Part shown: in pieces, positions 1-8,286 of the stretch
How the letters are laid out: each line of letters starts with the position of its first letter
Position numbering within the stretch: position 1 is the first letter of the stretch
Origin: Saccharopolyspora hirsuta
GTDB taxonomy: Bacteria > Actinomycetota > Actinomycetes > Mycobacteriales > Pseudonocardiaceae
Reading direction: 5' to 3'
Assembly (NCBI RefSeq): GCF_008630535.1
Contig: NZ_VWPH01000008.1
Coordinates: forward strand, 1-64,000
Length of the DNA: 64,000 bases
The notes under the pieces: model-generated
What the model saw: the letters and a program-made list of their open reading frames with translations, nothing else
The model's database searches: none
Told to the model about the DNA's origin: nothing
Made by a program: the position numbers and the translations under genes

Positions 1-480
1 TCAGCCCGGCATCCGGAGGCATGCGCCCGGCGATGGCATCGACTTCGTCGGTGGTGGCGTGGGGGCGTTCGCGCGGGCCCTCGAAGTTGATGCGCAGCTT
101 GAGGCACGGATTCTTCGCGATCAGTCCGTCGTCCGCGGCTTCACCAAGGATCATGGAGAACAGTACGAGGATGTCGCGCGCTCTTGTCGGCCATGTTCGG
201 GCGTAGCTTCTTGTTCACCCACCCTTTGGCCGCGATACGTGTGATGTCGCCCAGTGCGGTGCCGGACCAGCGAGGCAGGATGTGGTTGCGGATGTGTGAC
301 TGGTAGGTCGCCCAGGTGACGTCGGAGACGCTTTGAGCGTCCGACCATGCGCGGATCCACTCGTCGATTGTGGTCTGTGCAGCTGAACGGTAGGAGAAGA
401 AACGGTGGTGTTGGTCCGGGAATCGCTCGCTGGCGCGTGGCTCGGACGCCTCGTCACGCCGCCACGCCCTCCAGGTCGTG
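1..480 (-). pseudogene. Tyrosine recombinase (integrase) remnant, frameshifted and cut by the window edge
   Basis: Reading the minus strand from about 480 downward, one frame gives an integrase-like N-terminal SAM-type core-binding domain, with pieces such as TIDEWIRAW, VTWATYQSHIRNH and LPRWSGTALGDI. Near base 180 one base is missing. The reading continues in the next frame as DILVLFSMILGEAADDG, then IAKNPC and a RPHATTDEVDAI stretch that matches the linker to the catalytic domain. No in-frame start codon is visible after the upstream stop near 482. The catalytic domain with its R..H-R-H..Y residues would lie left of base 1. This fits the integrase of an actinomycete integrative element or prophage. 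The frameshift and missing start make it very likely non-functional. Confidence 0.7.
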
Positions 481-505
481 CTTCATGACCACTCGTCTCG
501 CGTTG

Positions 506-799
506 CTAGCGAGACCGTTGACCGCGTGTGGCGGCGCGGCGCGGAGCCTCTGGTTCGCGTCTGCGGGAGCGGTGTTCGCCGGACGACGATGCAGCGGCGC
601 GACAAGCGGTTCGTCGTGGCTTCGCCGGGACGCTATCGCCGCCAGCGGCGATGCCGAGGTCGCCGGGCTGGGTGTAGTGGGCGATGGCGTGGGCGGCGAC
701 GGCGGGCAGCATCTTGGCGGGGTGCGCGGAGGAGTCGGGGCTGTAGCGGCCCTTGCGCTGGGCGGCGGGGCTGGTTTGCGCCGTCGCCCACACCGACAC
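506..799 (-). pseudogene. Truncated DNA-methylase-type gene (N-terminal fragment)
   Basis: The frame starts VWATAQTSPAAQRKGRY and contains AHPAKMLPAVAAHAIAHYT followed by QPGDL. This resembles the start of site-specific DNA methyltransferases found in actinomycete integrative elements, where PGDLVLDPMCGIGTT should follow. Here the homology stops right after PGDL, before the DPMCG SAM-binding motif, and the rest is low-complexity Ala/Arg/Ser sequence. I infer a deletion that removed the catalytic part and brought the fragment next to the integrase remnant. Family assignment is from memory of the motif. Confidence 0.55.
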
Positions 800-915
800 A
801 GCCGGTTAGCCAGGAGCGGGACTGCTGCAGGACCGGTGGTCCGCGTGTGCCGGAGTGTGGTGGTGGCGGTGCATGAGGGCGTCCTCCCCGGCACGTGCCT
901 GGTGGGTGTGGTGGG

Positions 916-1554
916 TCATTGGGCATCGCCGCCTGCGGGGGTGTGGTGGTTGTGGGGTTGGGCGAAGACGAGGAGATCGGCGTGCACACGCCGGTGCCGG
1001 AACCAAGCAGGCGAACGATCACCAACCGTGGCCGGATCGGCGGGGAGGGGCGTGAGGCCTCCGCCGCGGATGGGGGCGAGCAGGCACACGATGTGCTGGA
1101 GGTAGAGCAGGTCAGCGTTTTGCGCTGCGGCGACGATGTCTCCGGTGGGGTCGCGCAGCTCACCGTGGGCGCTGTCGGTGTGGGTGAGGACCGCGAGGAT
1201 CCCGCCGGTGCGCAACAGCCGCGCCGCGTGGTGGGCGAGCAGATCCACCGGGCTCGTGGTCGCCGGGGGTGTGGCTGGCCACGAGAAGATCGACCGGATC
1301 ACCGCCGTCAAGCTGCTGCCGAGAGATCTGGTCCAGCGAGGTGTGGGAGGCGGCGCGATCGAGGTCGCGGACCGTGTTCAGTGCTGCGGCGAGGTCGTCG
1401 TCGCTAGTCGTCGTGCGATCGCCGGTGACGGTGGTGAGCAGGACTCGGTCGCCGGGGGTGCTGAAGGCAGTGACGACAGCACTCAGGATGGGCAGTGGCC
1501 ACCGTGCGCCGGGGTCGACCGGGTGCGGTCCGCAGGCCCACATGAGCTTCATCA
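916..1554 (-). pseudogene. DNA-methylase-like gene, split by a frameshift
   Basis: One minus-strand frame gives MKLMWACGPHPVDPG, ARWPLPILSAVVTAF and TPGDRVLL, then an AALNTVRDLDRAA stretch and PVDLLVAS near base 1255. The next frame continues with PVDLLAHHAARLLRTGGILA, LTHTD, DPTGDIVAAAQNADLLYLQH and VHADLLVFAQPHN, ending near 916. Joined, the two parts resemble the SAM-methyltransferase-like protein that accompanies the DNA methylase in actinomycete integrative elements. The frame change near 1255 breaks it. It lies upstream of the second methylase fragment and the integrase remnant on the same strand, so all three look like parts of one decayed element. Confidence 0.6.
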
Positions 1555-1686
1555 GCTCGCGCACCGCAGGCGCTTCATGCGGCAGCTCACCCCGTCGACG
1601 GTGATCGTGCCCTCGGACGGGGCGATGGTGTCCAGACCGCCCGCGGTGTCGTGAGTGGGGTTGGTGGCGTTGGTCTTGGCGCCCAT
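1552..1686 (-). CDS. Small phage-like ORF (44 aa), possibly itself a remnant
   Basis: This short frame starts with ATG, contains GTITVDGVSCRMKRLR and ends two codons later. The VDGV-C-x-KRL pattern resembles the start of small phage tail-assembly-type proteins, which normally continue with TREL. Here the continuation (RELMKLM) lies in the next frame and runs directly into the methylase-like fragment. The ORF is therefore either a broken gene or the 5' half of a deletion fusion. The assignment is weak. Confidence 0.3.
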   Translation of the reverse strand: MGAKTNATNPTHDTAGGLDTIAPSEGTITVDGVSCRMKRLRCAS

Positions 1687-2103
1687 CAGTTCCGCACCAC
1701 CGCGATGAGTTTGCCGACCTTCTTGATCGTCGCGCCGAGCTCATCCTTGTCGGTCCGGCCTGCCCGTTGTAGTTGACCTTCACACGGAGAAGCCCTCGAA
1801 GATCGCGGCCTGTTTTGGGGCGGGTCTCACTGCTGGTTGGGCTCAGGGTCGGGCGGCGGCTGGCCGGAAAGCAATCGTGCACCTCGGCGGCGGTGCCCCT
1901 GTCACACGCTCGGTGGCGGAACAGGGCAGGGGGTTATCGCCGGCCGACCGCGCAGCGTTACTGCGTTGTGTCGCGTATGGCCTGCGGAGACTTTTTGGGG
2001 CTAATTCGTAACGACTCTCAGTGATCGCACGAATGGGTAGTTGATGCTCGCACTTCTACGCGAGCCACGGACGCCCCACCCGGGCGGAGAAGAGAACATC
2101 GTC

Positions 2104-2760
2104 ATGACTCACCAGGTAGCCATGCCCTACCCGCCCGCCGCCCCGCCGCGCAACGGCTTCGGTATTACCGCGCTGGTGCTCGCGCTGATCGGGCTTGTGT
2201 TCAGCCTCATTCCTCTGACCGGCTTCATCGCGCTCATCCTGGGTGGGCTCGCGGTGCTGTTCGGGCTGCTCGGCGTCGCCAGGACTCGCAAGGGCGTGGC
2301 CACCAACAAGATCATGTCGTGGATCGGGACCGGCCTGGGTGGTCTTTCGCTGGTGGTTGGCATCGTGGGGATGGTGATCGTGTTCCAGGCCGCCGACCAA
2401 TTCGTCCGGGACATGGACAAGATCTCCGATGACCTTCAGACCAGCCCGGGCAGCGCTCAGGAGGGAATCGTCCCGGCCTCACCGCTCACCGAAACTGCTG
2501 CACCCGCGCAGAACACCGGCCCGCTGACCAGCGGTATCACAGACGGCATGTACCACGTTGGTGAGGACATCGAGCCCGGGACCTACAAGTCCGCAGGTGG
2601 CGACGGTCGCCCCTGCTTCTGGGCGCGGTACAAGAACGGCTCCTCGGAGTTCGCCAACGTCATCACCAGCAACCTCAACGACGGTCCGGCTCGGGTGACG
2701 GTGAAGTCGGGAGAGCTGCTTGAGATCAGCGGGTGCCAGCCGTTCGAGAAGGTCGGCTGA
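2104..2760 (+). CDS. DUF4190-type membrane protein with extracellular C-terminal domain
   Basis: This 218-residue protein starts at the ATG preceded by a GGAGAAGAG ribosome binding site, giving MTHQVAMPYPPAAPPRNGFG. A short proline-rich tail is followed by two hydrophobic segments around residues 20-60 and a third around 75-100, with a cytoplasmic ARTRKG loop between them. That layout is typical of actinobacterial DUF4190 proteins. The C-terminal 100 residues carry the motif MYHVGEDIEPGTYKS, seen in many actinobacterial surface proteins of unknown function, and two cysteines that could pair outside the cell. No enzymatic motif is visible. It is followed by a strong hairpin terminator. Confidence 0.8.
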   Translation: MTHQVAMPYPPAAPPRNGFGITALVLALIGLVFSLIPLTGFIALILGGLAVLFGLLGVARTRKGVATNKIMSWIGTGLGGLSLVVGIVGMVIVFQAADQFVRDMDKISDDLQTSPGSAQEGIVPASPLTETAAPAQNTGPLTSGITDGMYHVGEDIEPGTYKSAGGDGRPCFWARYKNGSSEFANVITSNLNDGPARVTVKSGELLEISGCQPFEKVG

Positions 2761-2841
2761 ACCCTGCCAGTTGTTCTCGCCCCGCTTGCTGACTGAGGGG
2801 CGGGAAGGGGAGGGGGCCGGGTGTCTGGAGGCGGCCGGCTC

Positions 2842-2879
2842 GGCCGGGCAGTTCCCTGACCCTGGGGAACTGCCCGGCC
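2842..2879 (+). terminator. Perfect 15-bp hairpin
   Basis: The arms GGCCGGGCAGTTCCC and GGGAACTGCCCGGCC pair perfectly around an 8-nt loop. The hairpin lies between the stop of the DUF4190-type gene and the next start, with a pyrimidine-rich stretch after it. It probably ends transcription of the upstream gene. Confidence 0.8.
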
Positions 2880-2917
2880 CGCTACTTCTTTCACCGCACA
2901 GATTCGAGGAGAAACCG

Positions 2918-3373
2918 ATGAGCCACACGGTGTGGGTCCGCAACCACTGGTGGTGGGATCCAGCCGACGACGAAACCCGCGGCGACAGCTGCGGCTGGGT
3001 CTTGTACCGCCGCGACCCCGGCGGAAACCCCATGAGGACCGACATGGCCAAGGGGTTCTCCTACTACGCCGCCGACAACACCCGCGCTGTCCGGTCCCGG
3101 CTTACCGTGGACGACGTCCTGTTCCACGGCCCCGTCAAGAACCTGGATGAGGCGTGGCGTCACGTCCAGCACGCCATCAGCCGCGACGGCTGGCTGAACG
3201 ACGATCTCAACGAGACCCGCCGCCGCGACGGGCGCTGGCATCAGGCGCACTGGTTCACGTGCTGGCGCAACCAGCAGCCTCAGCCGGTATCGCCGGTGCT
3301 TCTGCCGGAGGGCTTCCGCTTCAACCGGACCGGCTGGGTCGAGGCCGACGCGGCCACACTGGAACTCCCGTAG
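2918..3373 (+). CDS. Hypothetical protein, Trp-rich, 151 aa
   Basis: The start MSHTVWVRNHWW has a GAGGAGA ribosome binding site seven bases upstream. In-frame codons upstream run through the terminator hairpin and are not coding. The product is cytoplasmic by appearance, has no signal or membrane segment, and is rich in Trp, Arg and Asp (RDGWLNDDLNETRRRDGRW, WFTCWRN). I do not recognise the family. The next hairpin follows directly, so the gene is probably monocistronic. Confidence 0.65.
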   Translation: MSHTVWVRNHWWWDPADDETRGDSCGWVLYRRDPGGNPMRTDMAKGFSYYAADNTRAVRSRLTVDDVLFHGPVKNLDEAWRHVQHAISRDGWLNDDLNETRRRDGRWHQAHWFTCWRNQQPQPVSPVLLPEGFRFNRTGWVEADAATLELP

Positions 3374-3384
3374 TCCCGATCCCT

Positions 3385-3409
3385 GCCGGGCAGGCTAAGC
3401 CTGCCCGGC
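3385..3409 (+). terminator. 11-bp hairpin with TAA loop
   Basis: GCCGGGCAGGC and GCCTGCCCGGC pair perfectly around a 3-nt loop, 12 bases after the stop of the Trp-rich gene. Confidence 0.75.
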
Positions 3410-3720
3410 GTGCTCCTGGTAGTACTCCAGCCATAGATCGGCTTCTTCCGAATGCCAGCCGTGCCCCTGGCGCTGTGCCTGTAACGCCGGTGTGAATGAT
3501 CGTGAGGCGCGCTGATTGCGTGTCTTGGTCGATCGGATCGGTCAGACGCGGATTCTGCGGCGGTGGGTCTCTGGGCTCACCGCCGACGTGATCAAGGTGA
3601 TGAGCGAGAGCGCCGCGGACCATCTCCGCGTGCGCGGGGCCGAGACTTCTTGACCAGTGAGTTTACTGGTTGTGGCAGTACTTTTCGCTTAGTTCGTTGT
3701 AAGTGGTCATGGTTCGATAG
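3410..3720. other. Intergenic stretch with no supported gene
   Basis: One plus-strand frame (about 3515-3652) reads ILRRWVSGLTADVIKVMSES and then stops. It has no good start or recognisable family and may be a gene remnant. Nothing else is seen before the MarR-type operator. Confidence 0.4.
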
Positions 3721-3742
3721 CTTGCTTTGAAGTCGAAGCAAG
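3721..3742. promoter_or_regulatory. Inverted repeat CTTGCTT-N8-AAGCAAG, candidate MarR operator
   Basis: Seven-base arms separated by 8 bases lie just upstream of the MarR fossil, where an autoregulatory operator would be expected. The role is inferred from position and symmetry. Confidence 0.4.
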
Positions 3743-3751
3743 TGGATGACG

Positions 3752-4072
3752 GTATGGCAGAGGCGCTGGAACCCGACAGCTCAGCACGTACTTCGCGCTC
3801 CTGTCATCGGTGAGCCTGGTGCATCACGCTGTCGAGCAGCAGGTGCGCGCGACGGCCGAGCTCAGCTACGTCTAGTACCAGCTGGTGGCCCGGATCGGCG
3901 GCTGACCATGACCGCGCTCGCCGATGGCGTCGTCTACAGCCGCAGTGGCCTGACCCGCCAGGCGGGACTGCTGGAGAAGGCCGGGATCGAGCGGGCGTGG
4001 GAGAAGGAGCAGAAGATCGTCCGCGTGCGATTCTCTACTCGGGGTGTTGTCGACTGGTTGTGCGCCCGGGTT
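3752..4072 (+). pseudogene. MarR-family regulator fossil
   Basis: Pieces of a MarR protein are spread over more than one frame. STYFALLSSVSLVHHAVEQQ with RATAELSYV runs into an in-frame TAG near 3871 and continues as YQLVARIGG. The recognition-helix region MTALADGVVYSRSGLTRQAG with LLEKAGI lies in the next frame. The wing and dimerisation helices that should follow are not recognisable. The family normally has about 150 residues. At least one stop and one frameshift make it a dead copy. It lies directly in front of the nine-gene operon and could once have controlled it, but there is no proof. Confidence 0.65.
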
Positions 4073-4257
4073 TTATCTGAAGATCGTTCCGGTTCATGGT
4101 CTGGTTTCCCCGATCGAGGTCGGTCTCATGAGTGAACCGTGAGACCTCGCCTGGCTGGCGTTGCTGGGTGCCGATACTTTCGGGCAAAGCAGGTTTTCGG
4201 TCGGCTGGCTTGCTTACCGCTTCATTCCGGGAGTGCCGTGCGGTTCCAGGAGGACGC

Positions 4258-5208
4258 GTGAAGATCAAGATAAAACCCTTTGATGCCGCCGTCGGCGTGC
4301 AGCAGGACAAGCTTACCGCGGCGGTCGCAAAATTGTACGAGAAGCTCTATCCGATGAAGGAGGGAAACATATTCAAAGGGCAGCAGAAATTTGGCGATAC
4401 CAAGGTTGAATGGGATCTCAAGAAGGCGCCCGCATTCGGTCTCGAGGCGCCTTCTCTGGAAACGTGGCGAACCTGCATCGACCGCAACGGGAACAAGCTG
4501 ACGAATGCTGGTTCGGTTCCCTCCGGTGCGGTGTTCTCGGTGACGCTCCCCGAGTTCTTTGGTCAGTTCACGAAGGAGGGCGGTAATCCGGTCGGTGGAA
4601 CCACGAAGGTGGTCGCCTACGGCAAGGCCGAGGTGGCTTCCGGGGCGTTGAGCATCACCACCCTTGCCCTGTGGTTGGACCAGGCCCACTGGAACAAGTG
4701 GGACCGGGCGATCGTCAACCAGATCATCGTGCCGAAGGTGCTGAACATGGTCGACCTGGTGCTGGACGGCCTTAAGCTCCCCGTTCTCGAGCCGGTTCCC
4801 GACGTCAAGCTGGATCTGGAGCTGGGGGAAGTCGTGATCGCCGACAAGCGGCTGCTGGTCACGGCGCAGCAGAAGTCCGGCCGGAGCGATTCCCAGATCG
4901 ATCTGACGATTCCGCAGCAGGACGTCTTCGCCCTGCTGGGCAAGAATCTGGCCGGTCAAGTGGTCACCGGGAAGATTCAGAAGATGAAACCGGACGAACG
5001 GCAAATCTGGAAGTGGGAGAAGGACTACAAGTTCCTGAAACCGCGAGCGACCATCTGGCTGGACAAGGTGGTGGACATCTCGTTCCCGGGGACTTCGAAT
5101 CCGGCCAAGATCAAGGCCCAGCCGACGATCACGACGGAGGCGTCGGTGGATCCGGGATCGATGTCGGAAAAGGGGTGTTCGGTGGAACGGGGCGGGAACA
5201 AGCTCTGA
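4258..5208 (+). CDS. Operon gene 1: TULIP/P47-like protein (inferred), 316 aa
   Basis: The GTG start is set by a CAGGAGG site five bases upstream and gives a product beginning KIKIKPFD. There is no signal peptide or membrane segment. The protein alternates amphipathic beta-strands with one long helix: VGVQQDKLTAAVAKLYEKL opens it, WDLKKAPAFGLEAPS and LETWR follow, and residues about 149-160 read DRAIVNQIIVPK. The next gene repeats these landmarks in the same order, so the two are paralogues. The strand-long helix-strand pattern with LPVLEPVPDVKLDLELG resembles lipid-binding TULIP proteins such as SMP, BPI and clostridial P47/OrfX. That fold call is inference. It is the first gene of a tightly packed run of nine. 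Confidence 0.7.
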   Translation: MKIKIKPFDAAVGVQQDKLTAAVAKLYEKLYPMKEGNIFKGQQKFGDTKVEWDLKKAPAFGLEAPSLETWRTCIDRNGNKLTNAGSVPSGAVFSVTLPEFFGQFTKEGGNPVGGTTKVVAYGKAEVASGALSITTLALWLDQAHWNKWDRAIVNQIIVPKVLNMVDLVLDGLKLPVLEPVPDVKLDLELGEVVIADKRLLVTAQQKSGRSDSQIDLTIPQQDVFALLGKNLAGQVVTGKIQKMKPDERQIWKWEKDYKFLKPRATIWLDKVVDISFPGTSNPAKIKAQPTITTEASVDPGSMSEKGCSVERGGNKL

Positions 5209-5241
5209 TCGGTCGGCGATTAGCCAGGGGAGAGATGACTC

Positions 5242-6459
5242 GTGGACAACGATTTCGCGGTGTGCGTCGATCAGGAGACGCTGAACACCTCGCTTCGCGC
5301 GCTGCACGGGCGGGACGACCTCAAGAAGTTCCGAGAAGGCCGGCAGCAGGTGACGATCGGCGGGAACAACGAATGGGTGGATTGGAAGATCGACGAACCG
5401 CCTCATCTGAGGTTGCAGCCGCCGAGCGACGCTCTCTGGCGCGATGCGATTAAGGAGAACGCGCAAGCGCCCAAACCGACGACCAACGCCTTCGTGCTGA
5501 CCTTTCCCAAGTTCTGGTTCAAGCGGGACGGTCAGGAGGGCAAGACCACCTCGATCGAGGCGATCTGCACGCTGACCGCGCAGGACGGCAAGTGCACCTT
5601 CACCCCGCACGGAGCCAAAGTCGACCTGACGGGCTTCGCGCAGTCCGACCGCGTCATCTACCGCCAGATCATCGTGCCCAGACTGCTGCGCGAGGCGGGA
5701 AAGCTGCTCGCCGGGCTGTCGGTGCCGAACATCAACGTCTACGGGCTGAGTTTCGGTCCGATCGCCGCCGCGGTCGGAGACGACCGGGTCATCACCGTGG
5801 CGAACCTCCGCGACCGGCCGAACGCCACACCGCCGTCCACGACCGCGCTGCCCAAGCGCGGAAATTACGTGCTGCTCAGCAAGAACACGATGGAGAAGGG
5901 CGCCAAGCTGGCGGCTGTGCTGCTCAACGGCTATGCCTGGCAAGGTGGTGGCGGCGACTCGTACTGGGGCGGCTGGTACAAGTGCACGGCGGGCTTCAAG
6001 GTCAACAGCATCAACGCCCACGCCAACAGCCCGACCGGTTTCTCCGTGTACCCGGACCTCGGTGGCTGGGTGTCCGTGGACGGGCGGCACTGGTTCGTCC
6101 GGTACCACCTCGGCTACAGCTTCGTCTCCCACCCGAATCCGGTCGAGGCGGTCGTCGACCTGAGCGTGGTGAACAACAGCGTCTCCCTCAAGCTCAAGGA
6201 CCTCAAGGACTTCTGGGTCGAAGCGGTCAGCGATGGGCACTGGCTGTCGTGGATCTGCAAGCCGCTCGTGCAGGCGTTGGTCAACAACTGCGTCCCGAAG
6301 GCGCGCGAGTACCTGATCGGCAAGTCGGTTCAGGTCTTCACCGTTCCGGACATCCCGCTGAACATCGCCGAGGTGAACGTGAAGCTGACGCTCCGGAACC
6401 TGACTCTCGACGAGTACGACGGGATGGCCCGGCTGACCGCCACTCCATCGCTGTCCTGA
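5242..6459 (+). CDS. Operon gene 2: paralogue of gene 1 with a second half, 405 aa
   Basis: The GTG start follows an AGGGGAGAGA site, 33 bases after gene 1. Residues 6-190 parallel gene 1: VCVDQETLNTSLRALHG, WKIDEPPHLRLQPPS with WR at about 66-67, TFPKFWF and SDRVIYRQIIVPRLL at about 135-149. A second half (about 195-405) has a Gly/Trp-rich segment (GGGGDSYWGGWYKC), then WICKPLVQALVNNCVPKA and a run of short strands after VPDIPLNI. That looks like a repeat of the helix-plus-strands unit, as expected for a double TULIP protein. No catalytic motif and no export signal are visible. The fold assignment is inference; the paralogy is seen directly. Confidence 0.7.
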   Translation: MDNDFAVCVDQETLNTSLRALHGRDDLKKFREGRQQVTIGGNNEWVDWKIDEPPHLRLQPPSDALWRDAIKENAQAPKPTTNAFVLTFPKFWFKRDGQEGKTTSIEAICTLTAQDGKCTFTPHGAKVDLTGFAQSDRVIYRQIIVPRLLREAGKLLAGLSVPNINVYGLSFGPIAAAVGDDRVITVANLRDRPNATPPSTTALPKRGNYVLLSKNTMEKGAKLAAVLLNGYAWQGGGGDSYWGGWYKCTAGFKVNSINAHANSPTGFSVYPDLGGWVSVDGRHWFVRYHLGYSFVSHPNPVEAVVDLSVVNNSVSLKLKDLKDFWVEAVSDGHWLSWICKPLVQALVNNCVPKAREYLIGKSVQVFTVPDIPLNIAEVNVKLTLRNLTLDEYDGMARLTATPSLS

Positions 6460-6497
6460 CCGATGCCGCATCGCCACGCCCTGCCAGAGGAGATCGC

Positions 6498-6911
6498 GTG
6501 AGCATCATCAAGTACAACATCGACATCGATTCGAAGCCGTACCTGACCGTCACGGCGCAGCTCGACAACCAGAACCAGTTGAAGATCAAGGCTACGGATC
6601 TCGGCGCTGTCCATCTCAAACCCTCGGTTGCCCCGGGTCAGAAGTGGGTGACCGATGCCCTCTCCAACGTCGCCAAGCCCGCGATCGAGTTCGCCTGCGA
6701 GACGATGAGCGATCAGGTGGAGAACAGCCAGATCAAGGAGCGGCGGATCGGCGCCGAGATCATGAAGCACATCGACTTCACGCTCAAGCCCAAGCTGGAG
6801 TTCGACTTCAAGGTCAAGACCGAGAAGGTCACCGTCTCGTTCAAGGATCCCGGCATCGCCACGCACGAGGAGATGCTTCTGCTTCACGCCTCGGAGATCA
6901 ACATCACCTGA
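6498..6911 (+). CDS. Operon gene 3: small beta-helix-beta protein, 137 aa
   Basis: The GTG start has a GAGGAG site. The product begins MSIIKYNIDIDSKPYLTVTA, then has one long amphipathic helix (about residues 48-90, containing VAKPAIEFACETMSD) and ends in lysine-rich strands (FTLKPKLEFDFKVKTEKV). This is half the size of gene 1 and has the composition of a single TULIP-like half. I do not recognise a named family. Spacing to neighbours is 38 and 26 bases, consistent with one transcript. Confidence 0.65.
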   Translation: MSIIKYNIDIDSKPYLTVTAQLDNQNQLKIKATDLGAVHLKPSVAPGQKWVTDALSNVAKPAIEFACETMSDQVENSQIKERRIGAEIMKHIDFTLKPKLEFDFKVKTEKVTVSFKDPGIATHEEMLLLHASEINIT

Positions 6912-6937
6912 CCAACCGCCACGAGGAGGTCGTTGGC

Positions 6938-7195
6938 ATGAGCAACAAACCAGGTTCCGGGCGAGAAGCGGGCCGCTCCAGGGAGTTCGCGGTCACCGAT
7001 GACCTGGAGTTCCCGCTGGCGCGCACCGTCGAGATGCCAGCAGACGTCGACTACCCGACCGGCGCGCTCAACTTCCGGTTGAGTTCGCTGGTCGTCGCGC
7101 TGGAGGGCGCGCCAGCAGCGGAGACCATCTCCGGAGAGCCGCGGCGGTACGCCCTCAAGCTGCCCCCGTTGGAACTGCGGGGGAATGCTCGCTGA
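6938..7195 (+). CDS. Operon gene 4: small hypothetical protein, 85 aa
   Basis: The ATG follows a GAGGAGG site. The product is hydrophilic with a mixed N-terminus (MSNKPGSGREAGRSREFAV) and a strand-like centre (ALNFRLSSLVVALEG). It has no known motif, signal or membrane segment. Its stop overlaps the region where gene 5 must begin, suggesting translational coupling. Confidence 0.55.
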   Translation: MSNKPGSGREAGRSREFAVTDDLEFPLARTVEMPADVDYPTGALNFRLSSLVVALEGAPAAETISGEPRRYALKLPPLELRGNAR

Positions 7196-8286
7196 CCGTC
7201 TTCCCCGATCCGATCGTCGACATCGACACCGCGGGTGACCTGTCCGAACTGCCGCCGCACGCGCTTCGGCCCACGGTCGGTGGCGCGACCGAGGCCGAAC
7301 GGAGTTCCGACGACGAGAAGACGAAGGCGTGGTGGGTCGCGCAGGCGAAGCAGGAGCGCGAGAAGCTCCAAGAACTCGCGAACAAGAACAAGCCAGCGCC
7401 GAAGAAGATGCTCGAGGACTTCGGCAAGCACAACGAGGCTTTCGACAAGGCCTTCCAGGAAGACGAGGGGTTGCAGAAAATCTGGAAGGACAAGGGCGCC
7501 ACCAAGATGATGGCCGAGGACACCTCCAAGGCCGTCGCCGACGGCAAGATCAAGGTCAACGACGAGAAGAAGAAGTACCCGTCCACCGCCTCGGGGAGCC
7601 TGAGCTACAACGGCAGTGCGTTCGTCCGGCAGGGCGTGCTGTTCGACGCTCTTTGCGACCTGGCCGAAAAGCATCCGAAGGAGAAGGCGAAGTACGAGGC
7701 CGCGGCAAAGGCCGTGGCGGACTTCAGCGGTACGGTGCAGAAGGACACGGGGAACACGTCCGAAACGACGAAGCCGATGACCGCCACGGAGGTGTACGCG
7801 GTCGTCGAGAAGCACTCCGGGAAAGCGGTTTCCAAGTCGCTCGACGAGTGGAAAGCGCTGTACAGCGCCGAACCGGGAACCGGTGGCACGGCCGCTGTCG
7901 CTTCGGGGGAGGCACCCGCCCAACTCGCCGAGCCTGTGCGGGCTGCTTTGGCGCAAGCCCGCCGGGCCAGGGCGCTGCAGCGCGCCCGCGAACGCTCCGA
8001 GCGGAGCAGCACGCTGTACCGCAGCGCTTGCACAGCACGGATCGAAGGCACTCGAGTGGTCGTGGCCTACGGTCCGGACGGTGAGCTGCTGATCGAGGTG
8101 GAACTCCCGGTCTTCGACCTGGAAATCGATGATTCGCGGTGGCGGGGTGCGGTCGGCGAAGTGGCGCGGGAGAGGCCTTCCCGCACGCACTTCGTGCAAA
8201 GCCTGGTGCGAGATGCCGTGACCGATCGGCTCCGGCGTGCGGTGCTGGACGGCTCGCTCGAACCGTCCGGGGGCATGGCCGGATGA
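7192..8286 (+). CDS. Operon gene 5: Lys/Ala-rich hypothetical protein, start unclear
   Basis: The reading frame is open and protein-like from base 7192 (TVFPDPIVDIDTAGDL), but the only possible start there is a CTG overlapping the stop of gene 4. The first ordinary start is the ATG at 7408, which would drop 72 residues. The middle is helical and charged (AKQEREKLQELANKNK, MLEDFGKHNEAFDKAF). The last 120 residues contain an Arg/Ala helix (ALAQARRARALQRARERSE) and strands (RVVVAYGPDGELLIEVELPV). I do not recognise the family. It overlaps the polyprenyl synthase gene by four bases (ATGA). Confidence 0.6.
   Translation: MTVFPDPIVDIDTAGDLSELPPHALRPTVGGATEAERSSDDEKTKAWWVAQAKQEREKLQELANKNKPAPKKMLEDFGKHNEAFDKAFQEDEGLQKIWKDKGATKMMAEDTSKAVADGKIKVNDEKKKYPSTASGSLSYNGSAFVRQGVLFDALCDLAEKHPKEKAKYEAAAKAVADFSGTVQKDTGNTSETTKPMTATEVYAVVEKHSGKAVSKSLDEWKALYSAEPGTGGTAAVASGEAPAQLAEPVRAALAQARRARALQRARERSERSSTLYRSACTARIEGTRVVVAYGPDGELLIEVELPVFDLEIDDSRWRGAVGEVARERPSRTHFVQSLVRDAVTDRLRRAVLDGSLEPSGGMAG

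Noticed and set aside
347-1105. Plus-strand ORF of 252 codons in the left end
   Set aside because: Gly/Arg/Val-rich shadow of the minus-strand methylase and integrase remnants.
4222-6477. 751-codon minus-strand frame
   Set aside because: It is antisense to three operon genes and shows no motif; it is a shadow of regular Lys/Asp codon use.
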